A stretch of 64,000 nucleotides of DNA from Hydractinia symbiolongicarpus (taxonomy: Eukaryota; Cnidaria; Hydrozoa; Anthoathecata; Hydractiniidae), in the NCBI RefSeq assembly GCF_029227915.1, contig NC_079889.1, positions 9,918,001 through 9,982,000 on the forward strand. Reading direction: 5' to 3'. The notes under the pieces were generated by a model. It was not told the DNA's origin, ran no database searches, and was given only the letters and a program-made list of their open reading frames with translations. How positions within the stretch are numbered: the first letter of the stretch is position 1; each line of letters opens with the position of its first letter. Shown one piece after another: positions 1 through 10,832 of the stretch. Both the position numbers and the translations under genes were made by a program.

Positions 1-180
1 ACTGAGGGCTATAATTCAAAGCTTCATCGAGACGATAGAATACATGCAAAATCACGTGGTTTGTTGTTACATGAAGAGGTAATGGTGACGTACATTTATG
101 CTGCACTTTATACAAGTTCTCCTAAAAGTTGATGCAGGCTCTTTCTATTGGCTTTACCCTATATATCTACTTGATATTTT

Positions 181-616
181 TTAGGGTGCCTCAATATTGT
201 GGAGGGGGCGTATTGTTTTCTGCCTGATCTAGAATATTTTTTGGACAATAAATGCTAAAAAACAAATCTACATTCTTTTATTTGTGGACAATTTAATATC
301 ACAAAATCTCGTCTTCATTTTTTTGCTGAGGGGTCAAAAATTGAATTATTTTCGAGTTTCATGTTAATCTTTTTGAATGTAATAAATGTCATACTTCAGT
401 GAAAATCGAAAAATTTTAGGGTGCCTCAATATTGTGGAGGGGGCGTATTGTTTTCTGCCTGATCTAGAATATTTTTTGGACAATAAATGCTAAAAAAAAA
501 TCTATATTTTTTTATTTGTGTACAATTTGATATCACAAAATCTCGTCTTCATTTTTTCGAGTTTCATGTTAATCTTTTTGAACGTAATAAATGTCATACT
601 TCAGTGAAAATCGAAT
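181..616. repeat. Tandem duplication, about 235-bp unit, two copies
   Basis: A unit beginning TTAGGGTGCCTCAATATTG at 181 restarts at 416. The copies are almost identical. The second lacks about 34 bases present in the first (around 322-355) and ends near 616 at the shared GTCATACTTCAGTGAAAATCGAA-type end. No coding potential is visible in either copy. The near-identity suggests a recent segmental duplication or an array collapsed to two units. Confidence 0.85.
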
Positions 617-876
617 TTCAAACCCAACGTTATACTGCACAAGTTTGTTAAAAATTTATAATTGAAAAAAAAAAAATGAACAATAAAAAACAAAAAAATA
701 AGTAGCTCTTCAGAACTCATTAAAAAAATTTTTCTCTCATGCCTAATCTATATTCATTGCGTTCTGGGGGGTTTTTTTTTGAGCACATTACGGTAAACAG
801 GTCTTCTACTCAGCAATAAAATGAAGGGAGGTTATTTCAGTGACGCACGGCCCCTAATTGCGAATACTAACCCTAT

Positions 877-998
877 AATAACTGTTTATCAGGGCATACC
901 GAGAATATTGACCGACATCAATGTATTGCCCGAGCTTGTGAGGGCAATACGCGACAGAGGTCAATATTCGAAGGTATTGCCCGAAATAAACAGTTATT
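877..998. repeat. Imperfect long hairpin (MITE-like)
   Basis: AATAACTGTTTAT at 877 is matched by its reverse complement ending at 998. Between them, blocks such as GAATATTGACC, GTATTGCCC and their complements pair in order around a short loop near 935. Weaker pairing continues outside, to about 850 and 1020. The open frame across it (821-1198) is a by-product of the hairpin and not a gene. Confidence 0.7.
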
Positions 999-1017
999 AT
1001 ATGGACTATTATCCGGG

Positions 1018-2684
1018 TACTGCACTTTACGACAAAAAATATAACATTATAAAATCAGGATGTAGAAACCATGTCTTTATAGATACTATTCCCATATGGA
1101 ACGTACATTCGAACAAAAATTTTTTTTTTAAAATCGAATATTCTATAAACACTACAGGTTTTTATTGTATCTACAACATAGAATTTTTTAAAAGCTAAAA
1201 GTTTCACTTCTGCTTCGCGTTTTGTTTACTTTTTTTCTGTGTGTATTTACATTTAATGCTACCATATTTAAACTTTAAACACAGTTGCTATGGTAGCGAT
1301 GCCGCCCTTTTACCCGGGTAATAATGGATAGTGCTTTCATTGCGAGTTGTACTAAACTCAACAAATGTATTCTTTAGGAGATTCAGCGACCAGTCTTCGT
1401 CACCTCAAATGCTGTCTATGGCAACCCAAGGCTTTCCCACCTGGAAAGAATATTATCAAAGCAGCCTCATGGTCACATAAAAACATGCCAACAAGAATTC
1501 TATCGCATAAATGGCATCAACACGCACCAAACTGGTATTTAGATGCGTCAAAATGGTCGCATGCAACTCGTAGCAATAATAGGATTGAAACCACGACACC
1601 TGGTTTCCATCTAATTTTGACAATTTGTTACATGTTTCTAGACGATGGACTATAATTTGCGGAATTGTGAGTTTAATAGGATTTTCTTTCAATTCTGAAA
1701 GATTGCGTTGCAGCATGGGATTCCGCCCTGGGGTTTAGGCAGGGTCTCAGTCTGGAGATTAACAAGGTCTAGCCCTTGAGTTTACCAGGGTCTCGCTCTG
1801 GAGTTTAAATTTCGAGTTATATTTAGGAACTGTTTCTATGGAGGCAGACGGGTTAGACAAACCGAGCTATTTTTAAGCTTGTTTTTTGTGGAATTGAATT
1901 TTTCTTGCTTGACTTTTAGCAATGAAACATTAATTACAACAAAAATATATTTTCATAAAACACATTGATTACGTGAACATAAAAACTAGGCGGGCTAGCT
2001 CGGTAGAATGTGTTTACATGAGCAAAATCTAGCCCTCCTTGCCCGAATTTCGGCAAATCTAACCGAAATCTCGACGTTTCATTTTCAGTAAAGATGTAAT
2101 AGGGTAGACCTCGGGTACTCGAAGTATAAAGGTCAGGTTAACTGGCATATAATTTGATTTAAAATAATTTTATGCAACTTTATTGTTTTTTTCAGTTAAA
2201 TGTATGCCATCTTTAAATAACCTCGTCTGTGTATAGTTTGACTTGTTTATTTTCTAGTGTAATCAACTTGTATCAGGAAGTCCGAAAATTAAGTTTTCGC
2301 ATAAGACAAAACCGACTTTTCTGGCGTAAATTAAAGCCTTCTTCACAGTACTGGTGCTAAAGGCGTTATTGTTGTTAACACCGTTAAACTCTTCTGAACG
2401 TTAAAGTGTCAAGTTTAAAATATTGCGTTATTATTATCGACTACACTACAGATCTTGTTGACATCTTTAACGTGTTAAGACCCTAATCTGACGCCGTTAT
2501 CACATTAGTGTGAAAAAAACTTAAAGTTTACTCGTGTATAAGTGTCCACCAGTTGACGCCGAAGGAAAATATACGTGTAAAAAAATAAATTTATAGATTA
2601 AAAAAAGATCTTAGTCGATTAAAAAACAATTCAAATATTTTAGTGCCAGGCATCAAATTTTTTCACCTTTTACCTACAACGTTC
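1018..2684. other. Gene-free stretch
   Basis: Short open frames on both strands (1365-1655, 1456-1716) overlap one another, match no family I know and have no splice-site support. I see no RNA gene. The stretch is ordinary AT-rich intergenic sequence, probably old repeats. Confidence 0.5.
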
Positions 2685-2828
2685 TCTATATTATAATGCC
2701 CGTATACGTCTGTCTGTCTGTCTGTCTGTTACGCAAAATGGTAGCTTAGCTGCGCAATAGCGAGAAGCACGCATTGCGGTATAAAAAGGACGGGTGAACC
2801 CGTGGATTTTCCACGAGCTAACGACTAG
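2685..2828 (+). mobile_element. Non-autonomous Helitron-like element, copy A
   Basis: The element starts TCTATATTATAATGCCCG and continues with a (GTCT)n tract. It ends with a hairpin (CCCGTGG, 4-5 base loop, CCACGAG) followed about ten bases later by CTAG and a host T. A 5' TC, a 3' CTRR end and a hairpin just inside the 3' end are the hallmarks of Helitrons, which move by rolling-circle replication. At 144 bp it has no coding capacity and would depend on an autonomous partner. The same element in other positions (3829-3970, 57788-57933) fixes these ends. Confidence 0.7.
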
Positions 2829-3496
2829 TTTTCTAAATTTACTAAGTGTTTACCAATCTTTGATAAGGAGGTACAACATGATAATCTTTTGAACGTTGAT
2901 CAGATTACTTTTAACTTAACCTGTTACTACTGTGGAAATTAGAGATTAAAAAATTAAGTCGGTATAAGTGTCTAGTCTATTGTGTGTTAAATGCTTGTTC
3001 AAATTTGTATAAGCTTTATAAACAATATTTTATATAGTGATTACATTCTACGTCTTGACGTCCCCAACTTAAGCCTGTACTCCGAGGGGTAGAATTTTCT
3101 TAATCCAAGAGCCTATAGTGTTTTTTTAATATCCCAGGACCTGTTGCCTCTTGTTTTTACGGTGAGTCAATAAGCGCACCAAAAAAAACCCAAAAAACCC
3201 GGAGAACGAGGTTGATCTGGCTATGTCTAAAGGTGCGGGAGTCGGATGTAATTTCATTACCCAGCTATCTTAAATTCCGCCATTTACTGTAGTGATATAC
3301 CCGCTTGCTAAGTAAATCTAATTAGCATTCCTACTAAACATTGCTCCTTGGTGATTTCTTCTAATGTGTGTTTTTTGTCCTATGTCATCCGCAACTTCGC
3401 ACCTGGGACTGTTTCTCTCCTTTTCTATACTGAAGACGGCCTTGGTGACTAGGTTGATGTCACTTTTAATTAGCTCAACTTAGACTTGTAAAATTA

Positions 3497-3598
3497 CAAC
3501 CTTGATCCCACGGCCTGTAGCGTTTTTGATATGAAGATGAAACGCGTACGTTTCATCCTCTCATATCAAAAATGCGACAGGCCCTGGGATCCAGGTTG
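3497..3598. repeat. Long palindromic MITE, family P, copy 1
   Basis: Arms of about 45 bases pair around a CGTA centre at about 3544. The outer arm reads AACCTTGATCCCACGGCCTG and the far arm its near complement ending at 3597. Mismatches are few (for example the C in CCACGG against CCCTGGG). The outer 20 bases resemble those of the hairpin at 29219-29322, so these look like two members of one fold-back family. Confidence 0.75.
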
Positions 3599-3828
3599 GT
3601 AAAATTATACATTTTTACTTTAGGATTGTTTTTTAAAAGCTAAGAACAGGAACAAGTTTTCAATTTGACTGTCCATTAAAAGCCTAGCGTAAGCATACTG
3701 GTGGCATATGCTGATTGTGATCGGAACTGATCTTTCTGGCATTTTAACCAACCGGTTCATGCAAATTCTTACCAGTTTAGCGAAAATTTAATTCCGCGAA
3801 AGGTTGACTTTTGCACATTTTACTAAAA

Positions 3829-3970
3829 CTAGTCGTTAGCCCGTGGGAAAATCCACTGGTTCGCCCGTCCTTTTTATACTGCACTGCGTGCGTCTCGCTA
3901 CCTGCGCAGCTAAGCTACCATTTTGCGTGACAGACGGACGGACGGACGTATACGGGCATTATAATATAGA
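3829..3970 (-). mobile_element. Non-autonomous Helitron-like element, copy B
   Basis: This is the reverse-orientation copy of the element at 2685-2828: CTAGTCGTTAGCCCGTGG at the left edge and ATTATAATATAGA at the right edge. Read on the minus strand it is flanked by A before TC and T after CTAG, the A|T target preference of Helitrons. The hairpin is slightly decayed (CCCGTGG against CCACTGG). The open frames 3843-4049 and 3980-4183 fall across it and are not genes. Confidence 0.75.
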
Positions 3971-4380
3971 TGAATTTTTGTGCGTAGATTCCAGAAGGCA
4001 CGAATTCTATCGAATTTGCGAGAAGAACTTATCTTGCGTGTTTGCTTAGTGCATGCACAGCTAGTACAAGTATGCGTACTCAGACCAGTCGGTAAATTAC
4101 ACGAAAAAAGTGAAAGGAACTGCTTTCACGTTGAACACTTTTCAGTATATAAGATTATTGAATGGTGTCCCATAGTTAAATAATATACAAGTTTGCCCGT
4201 CCTTTATATACTGCACTTCGTTTTTCCGTAACAGGATGCGTCTTTCGCGAACACACAGACAGACGACAGCTATTATTAAAAAGATTAAAGTTTGAGGTAC
4301 AGCTGTCCTTGACCCTGTGAGCGAGATTAGTTACTCAAATTCATGTTTGCTGCGCAATAACCTTTTTTTGGCACGATAAA

Positions 4381-4478
4381 GGCATGTTTGTACCGTGATT
4401 AAGGCATGTTTGCACCGTGATTAAAGCATATTCATACCGTCACCGAAGCATGTTTGCACCGACATTGAAGTATGTTTG
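4381..4478. repeat. Short imperfect tandem repeat, about 23-25 bp unit
   Basis: A motif close to GCATGTTTGCACCGTGATTA recurs four to five times with substitutions. No array-like spacer structure and no coding meaning is visible. Confidence 0.6.
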
Positions 4479-4499
4479 TGTGGAGATGGAGTAATCGTA

Positions 4500-6830
4500 A
4501 AAGTTTACATGCTTGCTCAAAATAATTAATTATTTTGTAATTTAAAGGCGGATCTCCCATTGGATAACAAAAACGTTTTTGTCTAAATAGATAGTTATGA
4601 TTAGTCGAAATTTGCACGTTGCTATGCAACCTCTGAAATCAAAGACAAAAAATTAAGTCGTTTAATGAGTATTTAGTTTTTGTTGCCCTCCATGCGTGTT
4701 GTAATTATACTTGAAGAGAAAAACGCTTACAGAAGCAATTAATCATATAAAATCAATGGCTTGCTTTTTTATTCTTCAGCGCAGTTAAACCAAAACTTCT
4801 ACTTAGTTAAGTTCCTGTAAGCTTATTACTAATGTCTTCACAAGGTAGGCCATTTTAATAAGCAATGTAGATTTTTAATACTTTTATTTTTTGTTCACTA
4901 ATTCCAGGAAAAAGTGCGAACAAACTTTTAGTCGCGTTAAAGTTAAGGGATCTGGCGGCAGTAAGTTTGTCCCCAGGATTACTTTGCCCGTGTGCCGATA
5001 TCACGGAGTTGGAAATATTTTTTCTTTCCCGACTTTCTCGGGTTAGTGAAAAGGAGAAGTGAGCTGGAAAAAAGGCTGCAGTAACGACAATTTGTATGGG
5101 AATATGTTATTGCATGTTGTGTCTGCTAATTTCAAACAGTTATTTTTGGAAAATATGAAAGTGCCGAGGGACCTGATCCCCAAGCTAAAGAGCTTAAGGA
5201 AAGCGATTTAACTTCAAGCTTATGCTCAATCTCGGCCCTAGGGGCGAATGACTTTTTCTATCGATATGGTATCCTAATAAAGAAAACAGTCAGCACTAAA
5301 GCCTTTCTTTCTAAATAAAGACAAGTTCGTCACCATCTTTCTTATCATTTATTCATTACTTTCACCTTCCAAGTAACTTGCGAAGTAGGAGGGCTTTGTC
5401 TTTTGTGACACAAAAACACCCACAGGAGGAGGGAATTTATAAGCATTTTAAGCAATTGGAAACACAACAACAATGTTTTCGATATTTTTCGCAATGAAGA
5501 ATTATTTTTTGCTTCGTGTAATGAAAGTATTTTATATGACGATTACCGTAAGTTTTTTCGTTATTTATATATATTTTTACAAAACTTATATAGAATGAAT
5601 ACTTTATGTTTTTTATACAAGTTATTGTTTTTTTATCAGAAACTAATTTATAAGACACCAGTCGTCTTCAAAAACAACCTTCATTAGAGTTGCAGAACTA
5701 CAGAAAGTGAAAGACTGGACGAATATCAAATAACTACTTAAAGTGGACGGCTTTAACTGTAAGACATTTTAGATCACAAAGAAATAGGGAAAACTGCATT
5801 ATTATATCTTTTCTTGTACATATGCTGATGAAAATCTCCTGTTGAGTTAAAATCACACTTGATTGATGATTCCTCTTGCAGATGATCCCGTTAGAAATAA
5901 AAAAAACTTGCTCAGAGAGTGGTTTTAGTACATTGACGATAGAGTCTCTGAAACATGTAATCGTTGGCTGCTTTGTTTGATTTCTGCTAAAATAAAAGCC
6001 TAGATCTACATTGGCATCGTGCACGCTACAAAAATTTCCATAATCAAGTTCTAAAGTTGAGAATTGGGTAGTAGCGAATTAGCCACTTTAGGAAATTCAT
6101 ATAGAACTCTATAAGTCGCTAATTTGCAAATCAATGATTTATAGGTAGCAAATTTATCACATAGACACTAGCAAATTATTTTACAAAATCGTCTCTTTGC
6201 CAGATTTTTAGCTTATTAATAATCTTGTTTTATTTCTATGCCTTTTGGAAACACGGATCTTGTTGCGAACTTTATTCCAAGGATTATTGAAGGAAATCAA
6301 AATTCTTTAAAACAAATAAACAAACAAACAAAAATGGTGTATCTTTTACCATGTTTAAAAGAGATAAGATTTTGTTAATTTAGCGACAAGACCAAATTTA
6401 GGACGCCAAACGTCCAAAGTGAGGTGTTATCAGAGACTGGTCTCGTTTCAGTATTGGAAACGGAAAACATATGCAAGCATAATGATTTGTTTGAACAAAT
6501 TTTTATGCTTAACTTTCTGACAGATTTAATTTTGATTAAAATGTTTTGCGAAATATGTATCGCTCCAATGACGTTTTTGAAGTCACAAATCAGTTTTGCA
6601 GTTGTGTGCATCTCACATTTTAGCTCACCAGACTAGCTCACCAGCGGATTTTCCTGACCGATTAAGATGGATATTTGATAAAATGTTGCATCGAAAAGTA
6701 ATTACGTGAAAGCGATGTCAAAAAATAACTCACGACATGAGAACTCATCACGAACAAGCTGTTTTTATATTTAACTTTAGCCAGGTGACCAGATTAGGCA
6801 AAAAATTAGGTTAATTTTTTTTTCTTGCTA
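4500..6830. other. Gene-free stretch
   Basis: Several frames of 60-100 codons occur (for example 5734-6024 minus and 6375-6611 minus with its plus-strand shadow). None resembles a known domain, and none has convincing donor and acceptor sites around it. A degenerate TAGCAAATT-type motif recurs around 6075-6180. I see no supported gene. Confidence 0.45.
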
Positions 6831-6832
6831 TT

Positions 6833-7115
6833 GACCGGCTGGTAGCTTTGTGGTAGAGTGTTCGCTTCCAGTGCGGGAGGTCTTGGGTTCAAATCCGGGC
6901 CGATTCATGCCAGAAACTATGACAGTGTGAATCTATCATTCTGCTTAGCGCTCAGCATGAGAATAGGATTAATATCTTAGACGGCTCTCTAGTTAAGCGA
7001 TTACCATGCTTGCACGACCTTTGTAGCTCAAATGGAAGCTTTAAATGCGCTAGGATCCCCTTCGCAAGTCCCTCGTTGATAGCAGTACCAATAGGAACTG
7101 AAGAGGCTATCCTGG
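6833..7115 (+). mobile_element. tRNA-derived SINE
   Basis: The head contains an A-box-like TAGCTTTGTGGTAGAGTG and a B-box GGTTCAAATCC at tRNA spacing. An anticodon-type stem-loop with loop TTCCAGT lies between them. The acceptor stem does not close properly and about 200 bases of unrelated body follow, so this is a tRNA-related SINE and not a functional tRNA gene. The 3' boundary is uncertain. The open frame 7010-7261 lies in the body and is not supported as a gene. Confidence 0.6.
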
Positions 7116-8559
7116 GTAAACAATTTCAATTTAATAATAATTTTTCCGCGCAAAAGTTTCTTCTTAATGTAATCAACATTTTAAGTAACCTCGATCCCAG
7201 AACTTTTTTTTCCTTTTGTTATAAAGAACGGCGAGAAAGAAAACGATTTGGTTCAATGTAACCATAACCGCTGAAAATGTTTTTTTTTTTTGCTCCAGCC
7301 TAAATTGATTTCATAAAAATCCCTACTTGACTCTCCTTTTTTGGCTTAAAGATCGCGTTTCTCTAAACCTTCATTAAAAACTGGCGAACCATAACTAACT
7401 TGAACAAGCTTATTTTTTTTCTGCGTCTATTTTTCAATATCTCAGATATTTTCCTATTACTGTCTACTCTGCTTTTTGACATCAACATCTGGCTGGCCAC
7501 ATTTTTTTATAATTACAAAAAGACAACTGTTGAGAAAAAACGACACTTTTGATGTAACTTGTATTGTGGCTGTATTTAAATGTATTCGCCATGAAAAGTA
7601 CGTTGGCGCTAGATATTTTTTCCTTTTTCGATGATAAGAAAACAAGGTGAAAGAATTTAACATTGCGTAACAAACCCAAGATAATGCTCTATTTCTTTTA
7701 TATATGTTTTCCTGTAAAATCAGTTGTTGTGCTAACCACAGACTGCTACAGATTATGTAGTAGCTTCAATAAAAGGTCCAGTTTAAGTCGGTAAACTCTT
7801 TTTTATTTATAAATTCTTGTAGTATTTTTAAGATAATCTTTTTTTTTTAAATTTTTGAAGTTAAGAAATTAGGTCAACATACCTGTTAAGTAAACAGGTG
7901 TATTTAAAATAAACTTCAATTTCTGATGACGTCACAAGAAAGTGCAAACATCAGCAAAAATTTAATGTAATTATTTGGTTTCTTTATGGCATACTGTGCA
8001 AAGTTTGGCTCTTTTTCGGAAGGATGGTTGGAATTGAAAAACTTAATTCCAACCAAATAACACGCGAGTATTAAATTAAAATATTATTTCGATCAATTCG
8101 AGTCCTTAAATTTCCTCGCTTTTTTCACAAACATTTTAAAACCCACTTCAGTATTCTAACATTTTTTAGCAACAGAACGTATGTTATAAATTAACTGTTC
8201 ACCCAATCTTCGCTAGATCTTTATCTGTTCAATAATTAATGTGTTATATTGAAGATTTTTTTATATCTAACACCTTCATCTTTCACTATAGTTACATTTT
8301 CTTGCATAACTGGGAACACAAAAATTCTTCACACCACTGCTGTAGATTCAGTAAAGATGTGAAACCCAGCATGATTAATGCTATTCAATATAAGTAGAAA
8401 AACATTTGGCAAATGCTTTAGGAAAATTTTGCTGTTGCTTTTCATGCTGCTCTTGTTGTTGTATGTGTTCCACGTTCGTTAATAAAACAGTCGCCTCCGT
8501 CATCGTCGTCGTTGTCAGCGGTGACGTTGTTATAAACTTGGTCGTCGTTGTCCATGGCA
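7116..8559. other. Gene-free stretch
   Basis: Frames at 7457-7663 and 7482-7679 (minus) overlap each other and carry no recognisable domain. A small hairpin, GGTTGGAATT with AATTCCAACC, lies at 8026-8054. Nothing else is supported. Confidence 0.45.
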
Positions 8560-8834
8560 TCATTATTATTATTATTTTTATTATTATTATTATTATTCTG
8601 AATATTTATACAGGATATAACCACTTCAGTTTTGGAAACACTGTTATCAACGTGGGTCCTGTGTTCAGAATGTATACATCAGGTATACACCGGCATTGCC
8701 TAGCCACTTTCCCTCACATGGCATGGTTGACCCGTAGCTGTGGTAAAGACACTTGCTAAACATGCCCGTGTTGTGGACTGAGCCATTGACCTTGTGATTG
8801 CAAAGCAAACTCCATAACCACAAGACCACACGCT
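8560..8834 (-). mobile_element. tRNA-derived SINE with (AAT)n tail, copy 1
   Basis: Read on the minus strand, the element begins AGCGTGTGGTCTTGTGGTTATGG-like (A-box region), has a B-box-like GGTCAATGG-type block, and continues into a body with TTTAGCAAGTGTCTTTACC. It ends in an AAT-type microsatellite at 8560-8596. The body is nearly identical to 43700-43951, in the same orientation, which defines a SINE family. The frames 8406-8759 (+) and 8381-8624 (-) are simple-sequence and SINE artefacts. Confidence 0.7.
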
Positions 8835-10832
8835 ATGGTGGCAATCAAACAAACAGAAAGTTCTCTTTAAAATTATAAAAAAGAAGTAAAGGCATGGAAA
8901 TGAACTTGTTGAAATAAAAGGGCGTTTCCGCCGTATGTATTTAGCTAAGTCTATTATTGCAAAGTTTTTGTTTAGTTAAGGCAATTTCCACGCCAATAGT
9001 TTTATTAACAGTGGTTAATAAAAGCATAAAGCTTAAAATGTTGGATCAATTGATTAATCTAATCAAAAGAGTCGGCTTAGTTTAAGTTCAGTTTCGAATC
9101 TCGCCATCTTTCTTTCTTATTCTCTTTATTCGCCATCTTTTCTTCTCTCGTTTTGATTGATAGCGGCTTAAGATATATTACATAATGACATTCTCTGACA
9201 GGTTGCTTTTCATATTACAAACAAAGTCGGAGCAAGATGTACAGAATGTAGTGGTACACAGATGTGTGTTGGAAAATGTATGAATTTCTTAACTAACAAT
9301 ATTTCAACAGTCAACGGAAAGAAAAAGTTATTATTAACTGAATGATCTGCATTACGGATGTTATTATAATTTAAATTGGAGTTTTTGACCTTTAAGAGAC
9401 ACAGTGACGCCACCTTTTAGTGTAACTTGGGTTATATTTTCTGTGCAGTGAAACTCGAAGGTTTAATCGCATTTTGTAGTTAAAATATTTAGGTTTCAAC
9501 AGTTCAAATGCGTGGTTTAAATGGATATGCTACCGAGTAACTTGTACTAAACTTTATTATCCGTCGATATGCTTTAATTTGTAATTTTGAGTTATAAAGT
9601 AAGTAAATATTTTCTTCTATCTTCTACATTTTAAGGAGATGTATACCAACCAGTAAGTAAATAAAATGCAGACCAGAGCCAAGAACATAATTTTTTATTT
9701 TGCAGAGACTTCTTTACTGGCATTAATCACGTCATCATCTAAATTTCTTTGACAAGCGTGTGTGTATCACGTTGTTCTGTCATAGTTTCAACTCATGCGA
9801 ATTTGAAGCGCAGGTTCTCTCGATCGTGGTCATTGGGTCAGTTTTAGTATAAAAAGGTCAACAAGCGCAAACAAATTACTTAGTTCGAAGCCGAAAGGAT
9901 GTTACCTTTTTTGTTATAAAGTCCCAAAATGTTTTTGCCCCAATTTACTGTTCTTCGTCACATTGCTTGTAATTATAGGCATAAATTTAACAGTGAATGT
10001 CTGTCTGATTTTATTTGTGTAATATTAAACATGATTTTTTAGAAGAGGATCCACCAGGTAGGCGTGAACCACCTCATTAATTCAGGTCATGCAATTTTTA
10101 ACGCTAGAATCCCTTTATTTAAGGTTGTAAAAATGTGCTCTTAGAATAAGCAAAAGACGATATAAAAAAGATTTGAATGAGTATGTTATGTTCGTAGAGA
10201 AAAATACAGATAAAAACAATTAAAATCAAAAATCATATACTGAAATAAATAAAATAAACATTGTGGATTTTTATCACTTTTTTATATATAAATCAAACGT
10301 AGCGAGGAAACAAATCAATGACTTGAGTTTAAATAAGAAATTAGCACAAGAAAATAAATTTCACATGCAAAACCATAATTATTTACGAGTAAATAATTTC
10401 TTTTCGATCATTTTTTGTTAACACGGTGATAATTCCCCGTATTGTGTGTTTTCTCTCTCTTTTTCGTGTTTACTTGATTGACGTCGATGTAAATCCAAGG
10501 TAATTGGCGTCTGCATATTTAATTGAAAATAGAAGGATTATACGGTTTAGACATTTCACAAGGCGATCAGGGAGGGTGAATGACAGATAACTGATTTCAC
10601 ACGACATCATTTTTACTCATTCATTTTTATCCAGGGTGTTATTATAAACGCGCATTACTTTAAAGTATCTTTTCCAAATAAGGACATTCTGAATAATGTA
10701 ATGTTTTATACTGCTACTTAATTCCATGTAAATAAAAAACATTACATTGTATAAATTTACCTTTGTGGTAAGTATGACTATTCAGAACTGAGTAAACCTA
10801 GTTTTTTGCTATTTTATAGGTGCAGAATAGCA
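8835..10832. other. Intergenic stretch upstream of the GPCR
   Basis: No coding region is seen. A plausible splice acceptor, CTATTTTATAG, ends at 10819, 13 bases before the receptor start codon. The 5' untranslated region is therefore probably split, with an unplaced upstream exon somewhere in this stretch. Confidence 0.45.

Noticed and set aside
821-1198. 125-codon open frame on the plus strand
   Set aside because: It reads straight through the long hairpin at 877-998; its residues mirror the inverted repeat and match no domain.
1365-1716. Two overlapping open frames on opposite strands
   Set aside because: No domain, no splice signals and no codon bias that I can see; both cannot be real and neither is supported.
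5734-6024. 96-codon minus-strand frame
   Set aside because: The composition is not low-complexity, but there is no recognisable motif and no clear acceptor or donor around it.
6833-6905. Possible functional tRNA gene
   Set aside because: The A and B boxes are present, but the acceptor and T stems have several mismatches and a SINE body follows.
8406-8759. 117-codon Cys/Val/Ile-rich frame
   Set aside because: It is made of trinucleotide repeats and the body of a minus-strand SINE.
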